Of a stretch of 14,086 nucleotides of DNA, positions 7,435 through 14,086 are shown one piece after another. The notes beneath the pieces are model-generated. The model was given only the letters and a program-made list of their open reading frames with translations, ran no database searches and was not told the origin of the DNA. The stretch's first letter is position 1; each line of letters starts with the position of its first letter. The stretch comes from Glomus cerebriforme (Eukaryota; Glomeromycota; Glomeromycetes; Glomerales; Glomeraceae), in contig QKYT01000167.1 of assembly GCA_003550305.1 (NCBI GenBank), forward strand, positions 110,731 through 124,816, read 5' to 3'. The position numbers and the translations under genes were made by a program.

Positions 7435-7651
7435 ATGATGCTTCGTAGTCTAAGATATTATGCATGTTATAGTCAACATAAAAGGTGACAGTTAACCTTC
7501 ATGATAAAGATTTTGCAGAATGAAAATCATATTTTGTGATTAGAGAACAATTGCATTGAGAAAGAGAGTTTTAAGTTTACATAAAAAGAAATTTTGCAGT
7601 AATGGGAGTTTATATAATAAATCGATCGCTTTCTATTTCATAATCACATGA
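7435..7651 (+). CDS. possible small spliced gene (33 residues), unrecognised
   Basis: ATG 7435 opens MMLRSLRYYACYSQHK, a basic, Arg/Tyr-rich start like a mitochondrial presequence. The donor AAAAG/GTGACA (7485) and the acceptor TTTTGCAG (7598-7599) give a 115-base intron. Exon 2 (7600-7651) continues SNGSLYNKSIAFYFIIT, then TGA. A CCAAT-box block lies about 100-170 bases upstream. No family is recognised. It may be the broken 5' end of a longer gene, or chance. Confidence 0.2.
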
Positions 7652-8399
7652 TTACATGATGAATTGCCAATCCACGTTAAAGCTACAATAATTTTTTTTT
7701 AGGAAAAAATTTTTTTCCACGGAATTCAGAAAAAAAGATGAGATTATGAGAATATAAATTTCTAAATAATGCTTAAAAAATATTTATATAAAGTCTGAAA
7801 TGTAGTAAAAGTTTTGAATAAATTAAATTAATATCATTTATTCAATAATTCTACTTTCAACGTATTATCTCAATATTTAACAAGTTATTTATTAAAATTT
7901 CAAAATTTTAAAGCAAATTTTTAATTAAAATATATAAAATATATAAAAATTTGATATGACGGAATTTCACATTTTATGATTCCGGTAAATTTTCGCCAAC
8001 AGTAGAAACATTTTATAATCTGTAAGATAATCTATATAAAAAAGTTTATCCATCAGATGTATTATCGTAAAAATTTATCGAACATTTCCATATTTTCTAT
8101 ACAATCTTCGTTCCATGGAATATAAACACGGATCAACATTTTTGTGAACTCGATAATGGATGATTGTGATTCTTATACTGAATTCACTGTGTATTCTAAA
8201 TAAATATTGAAATACAAATATTGCTCACATATAAATTCATATTGATTAAAATTTAGCATCTGCTGACAAATAAGCATGCGTTTGATTACTTAACTCCAAT
8301 TTTTTAATGGTAACGAATTAATCATTTGATATTTTAATTAAATTAATTTACGAATTTAATTTTATTAATATATTACTATTAGATTATTAGATTGCAGGT
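7652..8399. other. AT-rich non-coding stretch
   Basis: No gene is seen. Only short chance frames are present, such as a 15-codon one at about 8157. Confidence 0.55.
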
Positions 8400-8600
8400 C
8401 CAAGGATACCCCTTTATTGGTTGTTATTAGTATCACGTGACGCTTGCAGTCTGAACTGTATAACCGAACCGGACTTGGTTTGCCAAGACCGACCTAACCA
8501 TATCCAGCCTATTATAATTGCACATCAATGAGTTTCCTTTATATCGAACAGGATGAAAATGCCAAGAAATTATATCATTGATGGATCATCGTTGATCTGA
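8400..8600 (+). promoter_or_regulatory. GC-richer promoter-like patch with a 15-codon ORF
   Basis: The patch contains ATTGG (8417-8421), CACGTGA (about 8434-8440), an imperfect hairpin around CTTGGTTTGCCAAG (about 8474-8487) and TTTATAT (about 8538). These precede ATG 8553, which opens MKMPRNYIIDGSSLI. The mix of CCAAT and CACGTG words suggests a promoter or 5' region whose gene has been lost or lies in unrecognised exons. The evidence is weak. Confidence 0.25.
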
Positions 8601-8758
8601 ATTTTAATTTAGGATAGTGAGATAAACTTGATTTATACTTTTTTTTTCTGCATTACAAATTTAAATTTATTGGTTCTTTAAACATTAAATTGCCGAAATA
8701 TTGCCGAAGTAGTCATAAATCATTTGATAAATTAACGCGAAGATCTGAATTTTAAATC

Positions 8759-8794
<36 letters not shown>

Positions 8795-9610
8795 ATCGAG
8801 AATAAACAAACAATAGAAAGCGCATATTCAGCGAAAAGAGAAAGAATATCGGTTATCGTTGTCTCAAAAAAAAAAAAAAAAAAAAAAAGAGCGAGAAATT
8901 TCTACATCACAAAAAATGAATTATCTCTTGACGGATTGAGACGGAAATTATTGATCTATAAATATTATAAAAATTATATTAAATTCATTGATGAAATGGA
9001 AGTTAAAAAATAAATTAAACTTTTGAATTTAATATATACTGTAGGTAAAAAGGACAGTCCTGCGGATATGATCAAAAATCAAAATTTTATGATCACGCAA
9101 TATTTTTTATTCCAAATTTCTTTCAACGTATCCTTCCAAATTTCAATTTTTTTTTTTTTTTTTTGCGAACGATCAAATCCAAATTTTTTTATTTCTAATG
9201 TAAGATATTTTTAGTAAACGAGTTCTTTTATTTTACATATAAATTTTACAATAAACTTTTCAAGTTGTAACTGTTTCCTAAAAAAAAAATATATACTAGT
9301 CTAAATTTTTCGATTCAAAAATGGATTGGTAAAAATGTCTATTTACGGAATTTTGCTAAAAATATCTCTCATTCATTTGACGGAAAGATATCAAAAATAA
9401 TTTTTTTTTTTGTTCGTAAACAATAAAGTTTTTTTTCATTTTCGGAGTAAACAATTCCCTCCCATACCCCCATTAAACCTTCATTATGTAATGGTCATAT
9501 ATATATTCCTTTTGTGGGTTGGTGTATGCAAAATATGCGTTGAAACATTTGTGAAAACAATTGTGTATAAGGAAACTAATTAAAATATACGGTCATTTTA
9601 ATTATTCTTT
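8601..9610. other. A/T-homopolymer-rich region upstream of the oxidase gene
   Basis: No gene is supported. It holds long A runs at about 8763-8789 and 8866-8888 and a T run at about 9148-9164. The A runs could be retrotransposon tails, but no element body is recognised. The distal promoter of the oxidase gene would lie in its last part. Confidence 0.5.
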
Positions 9611-9620
9611 TATATAAATA
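9611..9620 (+). promoter_or_regulatory. possible TATA box of the oxidase gene
   Basis: TATATAAATA lies about 136 bases before the ATG at 9756. The position is plausible for a fungal core promoter with a leader of about 100 bases. AT-richness makes this weak. Confidence 0.3.
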
Positions 9621-9755
9621 AGCAATGCTTCGATCAAAAAATTCTTTGAAAATATTAAATATTTTCAATATTCTCCTTTTTTTTTGTTACCTTTCAAAAC
9701 TAAAATTTATTTTAGTTTTCGCGTTCACGATATACATTTATATATCTTAAAAAAG

Positions 9756-11525
9756 ATGAAGGTAACAAAATTTATATCAATTTTTGCCCTAGGCATTGGT
9801 CTTGTAACGACCTCTCCTCTTCGTCCTAGGCAAGCACCACAAGCATCAATAGGTGAATGGGATATAGTCGGTGACTCTCAGGTTGCCGCTATGCACATAG
9901 TTCTCGCTTCCTATAAAGACATATACATAATTGATAAAGTTGAAGCAAATAAGATTAAACAAGCGAATGGAAGTCCAGCAATTTCTGCTGTATATGATAT
10001 TGAAACGAATCAAGTTACTCCCCTCGACCTTACTACAGATACATTCTGTTCAGCAGGTTCATTTTTTGCCAATGGAACTCTATTTCACGCGGGTGGCGCA
10101 GAAAATGGTCTTGGATATAATCCAGGTTATCAGAGCGCAAGATTTATAACACCGACAGACCCAAATCCTGACTGGATGGAAATACCAGATGGAATGGTCA
10201 CAAGTAGATGGTATCCAGCTATGGCAACACTTCCAAACGGAAACGTTCTTGTAATGGGAGGATCGTTGAAAGGGACAGGAAAAAATACTGTTGCTTTTAA
10301 TAATCCAACTTATGAAATTTAGTCTGCCGGAGGTCCACCACAACCACAACCTATATCATTTCCCTTTTTAGTAGACGCGATGCCATATAATCTTTATCCA
10401 TTTGTACATGTTATGCCAAATTTTGAGAATAAACAGTTATTATTCGTGTTTGCAAATACACAAGGAATTCTTTTTGATATTGAAACAAATACCGTAATTT
10501 CAAAATTACCAGTATTACCTGGTGGGATTAGATCATATCCATTAACTGCTAATTCGATTTTATTACCTCTTAGACCATCATTAAATTATAAACCAACTAT
10601 TATGATTTGCGGAGGTAATACGGTGATGGAAATTACTTCTCCTGCAATTGCATCTTGTGGTAGGATTGATCCAACTGATCCCAACGCTCAATGGGAAATG
10701 GATAATTTCGGTGGTACCGGACGTGTTATGCCGGATGCTGTTCTTTTACCAGACGCAACAGTATTATATGTAAACGGTGCCGGAACGGGTTTTGCTGGAT
10801 ATCATAGTGGTCCAAAAGATAATCCTCTTTATGTTAGTGGTAATCCAACCCTTACGCCTTTCATTTACGATCCTGAAACCAAAGAATGGAATACTAATCT
10901 AGCTCCATCAACCGTTCCAAGATTATATCATTCCGTTGCAACCTTGGTATCAGATGGAAGAGTTTTTGTAGCAGGTAGCAATCCACAACCAAATGTAGAA
11001 CTTGGTACTGAATTTCCCACCGAGTAAGTAATTAATTTATTTGAATTTATTTTATTTATTTTAATTATTTTACAAATTTTACAAATTTACAAATTATTCT
11101 TTTTAATTTTACTTAGATATCGTGTTGAAATGTTCACACCTCCTTACTTGCAGACAGGATTAGCACGTCCTGTAATCAATAGCGTTGCAGGATTTACAAC
11201 ATTAAACACTCAAAGAATTGATGTGTCATATCAACAAACAGTTGAAGTTCAAGTCACGAAAGGACAAACCGATTCATTCATAACTGCTGCTATAATTCAT
11301 CACGGATTTGTTACACATTCACAAAGTTTCTCACGAAAATATGTTATGCTTAAGGTTATATCTGCACAATATGATCCTAATAATACTAATAATCTTACAT
11401 TAAATCTTGAAATGCCACCAAACCCAACTATACTTCCTCCCGGTCCAAGTTATCTTTACATTCTTGATAATGGAATTCCCGCTACTTATTCTGTTGCACT
11501 AACGATAGGATTTCCTACAACTTAA
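9756..11525 (+). CDS. secreted glyoxal oxidase-like copper radical oxidase (AA5_1), with in-frame TAG
   Basis: Family members oxidise small aldehydes outside the cell and make H2O2. ATG 9756 is chosen because a signal peptide follows (MKVTKFISIFALGIGLVTTS) and the upstream in-frame start is only TTG. Exon 1 (9756-11023) and exon 2 (11117-11525) give 558 codons including the internal stop, the usual family length. Expected ligands are present: Cys98 (TDTFCSAGSF), Tyr153 (SRWYPAMATLPNG), Tyr391 and His392 (VPRLYHSVATLVSDGRV) and His490 (GFVTHSQSF). The N-terminal glyoxal-oxidase domain spans about 30-425 and a DUF1929 domain about 440-555. Codon 189 is TAG (10320-10322), after NPTYEI, with the same frame open on both sides. 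It is either a nonsense allele, a sequencing error or a young pseudogene. Gene finders may split it at 10322/10380. Confidence 0.9.
10320..10322 (+). other. in-frame TAG in the oxidase gene (codon 189)
   Basis: The codon follows NPTYEI, where the family normally continues with an aromatic residue, so a one-base change from a Tyr codon is the simplest origin. The downstream frame (SAGGPPQPQPISFPF) is intact with no other lesion. Confidence 0.85.
11024..11116 (+). other. intron of the oxidase gene
   Basis: The donor is GA/GTAAGT and the acceptor TTACTTAG/AT, with length 93 and phase 2. It rebuilds the Glu codon and joins GTEFPT-E to YRVEMFTPPYL, a family-conserved junction. Confidence 0.92.
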
Positions 11526-11673
11526 AAAAATGATAATGAAATCAGATATTCCATAACATAAAAAACATTATATTATTCATAGATTAAATTAACTGTACAC
11601 ATTAATTTATCACGACAAGAATTTTTTTTTCCTTGTGAAAAGTTATTTTTAGTTAATTTAACATTAGAATTTT

Positions 11674-11679
11674 AATAAA
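11674..11679 (+). terminator. candidate polyadenylation signal
   Basis: AATAAA lies about 150 bases after the oxidase stop codon. Similar words are common in this AT-rich flank, so this is only a candidate. Confidence 0.35.
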
Positions 11680-11970
11680 TAAAATTTTTTTTTTAAAAAT
11701 AAAAAAATCTTTATAATTTTATTTGCTGATATTTTTGCAATTTTAAATTAATTTACTTTGTCTTGCAATAAAATAAAATCTATAAAATCTATTGGTCGAT
11801 CAGTACAAACGCGATTCATTATTAAAACAAAGTATTTATTCTGAATTACATTAAAAAATGAATGTTTCTTTGATCGATAAAAATGCCAAGACATTTAAAA
11901 TTAATTAATAGGGGGGAATAAATAGAATTATTTTTTTTTTTTTACCATTTTAATTTTTTTTTGTAAACAC
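11680..11970. other. AT-rich 3' flank
   Basis: No gene is seen. It holds a GGGGGGAATAAATAG word near 11910 and a T-rich run near 11931-11943. Confidence 0.5.
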
Positions 11971-12060
11971 TCTGCATGCATGATATCATGTCAACGCTTT
12001 TTGGCAATCCCGGAAATAACCGGAAATCCGGAATAATATTTTTGTCGGGGCCGCTATTAT
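11971..12060. repeat. palindromes and CCGGAAAT word cluster
   Basis: Adjoining palindromes TGCATGCA (11973-11980) and CATGATATCATG (11979-11990) precede three CCGGAA words (12010-12017, 12020-12027, 12028-12034). The GC-rich words contrast with the surroundings and look like the edge of a repeat element. Confidence 0.45.
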
Positions 12061-12685
12061 AAAATCTGCAAGATCTACCAGAAGTTTAAGTTCAAAATAT
12101 TGTTTTTATAAATATTTTTTTTTTTTTTAAAAAAAAAAAAAGTGAGAAAGAAAGAAGGAAAGAAAAGCAAATATGATAATGATAAATATGATATATTTAT
12201 ATCATTATTAGAACTAATAATTTTGTGTAAAAAAAAAAAGGTAAAAGAAATTGATGGATTGCGGATCTGGCAAATTTTTAATCCGGGCCGGTCAGCGGAG
12301 TTTTATAAATAGATTAATTTTATTTTTTTATTTTATATATTATATATTCTATAATTTATATTTTACAATTTTTTAATAAAAAAATTTAACCCAAAATTTT
12401 GCATCGCGCAATATATAATGAGCTTTAAATAAAAATAAAATAGTATATTTGAATATTTTCTAATGTGGGCCATTTGTATATTAAATTCCGGGCTTTAGAA
12501 TTTAGTAGTTAACGATAATTGTAAAAAAAAAATCTATAGTGTTTTGGAATAAAGCATTAAAAAAATTATACACGAGAATTTGAATTTGATAGATTCTAGC
12601 GGGGTTCAGATTCTTACTTCATTTGTAGGTTTTCTTAATGTAAAAAAAAAAAATAAAGAATTATTAAATATTCAATAATTTTGTT

Positions 12686-12716
<31 letters not shown>

Positions 12717-12898
12717 TTATAATAAAAGGTAGATTTTAATAGAAGCGGATAGATAAAAATTCTGAACAATAGGACATTTATTACCTATTAAAGAATTTAT
12801 TACTTATATAATATTTTTTTTTGTTAAAAAATAAATGGATCATAGAATTATTATAGTTACCTAAATTATTTTTAATTTAGATTATATAATTATAATAA
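12061..12898. other. repeat-rich AT stretch without a gene
   Basis: It contains T-run/A-run inverted tracts (about 12112-12141 and 12682-12717), a purine-rich segment (about 12129-12168), an imperfect hairpin (12177-12207), CCGGGCCGG (12283-12291) and ATTCCGGGCT (about 12485). No coding signal is seen. Confidence 0.5.
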
Positions 12899-13620
12899 TT
12901 AATAAACCGAAGAAAAACTTGGAATCCCAGTCAAAATTTTGAAGACAAAACATATTAATTTTAACGATTTCTTTATACCTTGACTTTGCTGAAACTTTTC
13001 TACTGATTCTTCATTTTCGTCGATCCATATTCGGAATCACGATCCATTTAGCAATACCTAAGACAGTGCATTGGGTCGAAGTATGATAGGCGCATTTATT
13101 AGTGTTTATATGATATTAATGTAGGTCTTTTAGAGGGTTTATAGTTTCAAGTTGCTGACTAATATTTCTTTTTTTCGATCATATCCTCAAGTTTTGTTAA
13201 AAATAAAAATTAAATTTAATTAGATAGATTAATAAATAAAAAAAATTACTTTTGATTTCAATGTTGCTGGATTTTTAATTTTTCATTATTTTGAGATGTT
13301 TTTTCTGAAGTATATAAAGAGATATTTCGTCTTTTACTGATTTATCAAGTAAAATATAATTTTCTTTTGATATTTCCAATCTGGCCTTTACTATATCTGT
13401 TGAACTTATATCAAGTCCAGTTTAAAAGATAATTAATTATCTTCAATATTAGTATTATTATATGGTTGATGATAGAAAAGGAATTTATTTATTAATAAAA
13501 TTTATTCAAATAAAAAAATGGACAATTTTTTAAAATTCAAATTTACGGCATAGTCAATTTATTCACTAGAATATGTGCTTCCTCACATAAATTTATCCAT
13601 TTATAAGATTTGTATTGGGT
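12899..13620 (-). pseudogene. weak fossils of an unrecognised multi-exon gene
   Basis: Four protein-like open segments lie in order on the minus strand. They are 13620-13546 (YKSYKWINLCEEAHILVNKL), 13421-13278 (DIVKARLEISKENYILLDKS), 13115-13014 (HTSTQCTVLGIAKWIVIPNM) and 13036-12899 (FRIWIDENEESVEKFQQSQG). Each is short and bounded by stops, and adjacent ones are in different frames. The second also reads on in another frame (YTSEKTSQNNEKLKIQQH). The charge pattern is coding-like, but no family is recognised and no complete splice model holds. A dead gene is the likeliest reading; chance is possible. Confidence 0.3.
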
Positions 13621-14013
13621 TTAATTAAATTTCATGCAGATTTTTTAAATTATTACATGTGCAACATATTTCTTTTCGTTAGGTAAATTTTTTTTCTCCC
13701 AATGTACACTTACGATTTTAATACAGAGTACGACAGTTTTAGTAGATATATTAAAGATAATGCATTAAAAGAATGTAAACCTATTTAAGCTTAAAATAAA
13801 TATTAAACGTGGATAAATGGATTTCCTTAGCCATGAATAGAAGGGTTTACCGGGTTAGATAGCATGATACATTGTAAATAAAATTTTTTTAAAAAAAAAT
13901 ATTAAAATGATTTTCTAATGAACAAAATACAAATAATAAATTACTTGTGATTAGCTATGCATAAATGACAAATTTTCTTCTTTAAATACTACATGCTTTG
14001 GTTTCTATTCTGA
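13621..14013. other. AT-rich stretch with one small ORF
   Basis: The only open frame of note runs from ATG 13702 to TAA 13786-13788, 28 codons, starting MYTYDFNTEYDSFSRYIKD. It has no supporting signals and may be chance. The rest is non-coding. Confidence 0.35.
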
Positions 14014-14032
14014 AGGAACGTTCCCAGCCCTA
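14014..14032. repeat. possible hAT-type transposon terminus
   Basis: The plus strand reads GGAACGTTCCCAGCCCTA. Its complement starts TAGGGCTGGGAACGTTCC, the style of a hAT terminal inverted repeat, and includes the palindrome GGAACGTTCC. No partner end was found in the window. Confidence 0.3.
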
Positions 14033-14049
14033 TGAAAAAAGATCATCCG

Positions 14050-14086
14050 ATTTTTGTACAATTTTTATCCAAGTCCATACAAAAAT
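14050..14086. repeat. short inverted repeat at the window edge
   Basis: ATTTTTGTA (14050-14058) is the exact inverted copy of TACAAAAAT (14078-14086), separated by 19 bases. The window ends there, so its extent is unknown. Confidence 0.4.

Noticed and set aside
9023..9214. 63-codon plus-strand frame
   Set aside because: It starts at a non-ATG codon, is Phe-rich and runs through a T homopolymer; there is no supporting signal.
9684..9755. Upstream extension of the oxidase to a start at 9684
   Set aside because: The codon is TTG, not ATG, and the extension would bury the signal peptide.
10290..10322. A 33-base GT-AG segment that would remove the TAG in frame as an intron
   Set aside because: It is too short for a spliceosomal intron, the donor GTTGCT is poor, and it would delete the family-conserved NPTYE motif.
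10080..10349. Minus-strand open frame of 89 codons
   Set aside because: It is the antisense shadow of the oxidase exon.
1..14086. tRNA, rRNA, CRISPR or a gene cluster
   Set aside because: No B-box-containing cloverleaf, rRNA core, spaced repeat array or set of functionally linked genes was found on either strand by eye.

Overview
This is an AT-rich eukaryotic window with short GT-AG introns, long A/T homopolymers and very low coding density. Gene style points to an arbuscular-mycorrhizal fungus of the Glomeromycotina (Rhizophagus-like). It carries a kinase-like sequence of the type expanded in that group, secreted-enzyme coding with short introns, and abundant non-autonomous DNA transposons. 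The organism is an inference; no rRNA, tRNA or mitochondrial marker is present to prove it.

Layout. 1-1557: mostly non-coding, with a hairpin (245-277), a ~70-bp tandem duplication (851-989) and weak coding fossils (1087-1342). 1553-1774: polypyrimidine tract. 2084-2432: a foldback element whose two long arms are built from tandem copies of CAAAATCCTGA-type words. 3068-4386 (minus): a decayed multi-exon protein kinase with recognisable introns, several frameshifts and an early stop. 4672-4863: a possible tiny spliced ORF. 5030-5130 and 7260-7340: two related CCAAT-box blocks in opposite orientation, the first next to a GC-rich island (5155-5312). 5494-6962 (minus): pieces of an unrecognised multi-exon gene, split by a 703-bp hAT-like MITE (6003-6705) with an 8-bp target-site duplication. 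8400-8600: a GC-richer promoter-like patch. 9756-11525 (plus): the best gene in the window, a secreted glyoxal oxidase-like copper radical oxidase (AA5_1) with one clear intron, all expected copper/radical ligands, and one in-frame TAG. 11526-12898: AT-rich repeats, including a CCGG-word cluster. 12899-13620 (minus): weak fossils of another gene. 14014-14032: a possible hAT-type terminus.

The unifying theme is decay. Every gene of useful length is broken: the oxidase by one nonsense codon, the kinase by at least four lesions plus loss of the DFG aspartate, and the unknown gene by a transposon plus a frameshift. The genes show no sign of acting together. I see no new defence or biosynthetic system. 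The most unusual items are the foldback element, the hAT insertion with its N-masked CpG-like positions, and the nearly intact oxidase with a single stop.
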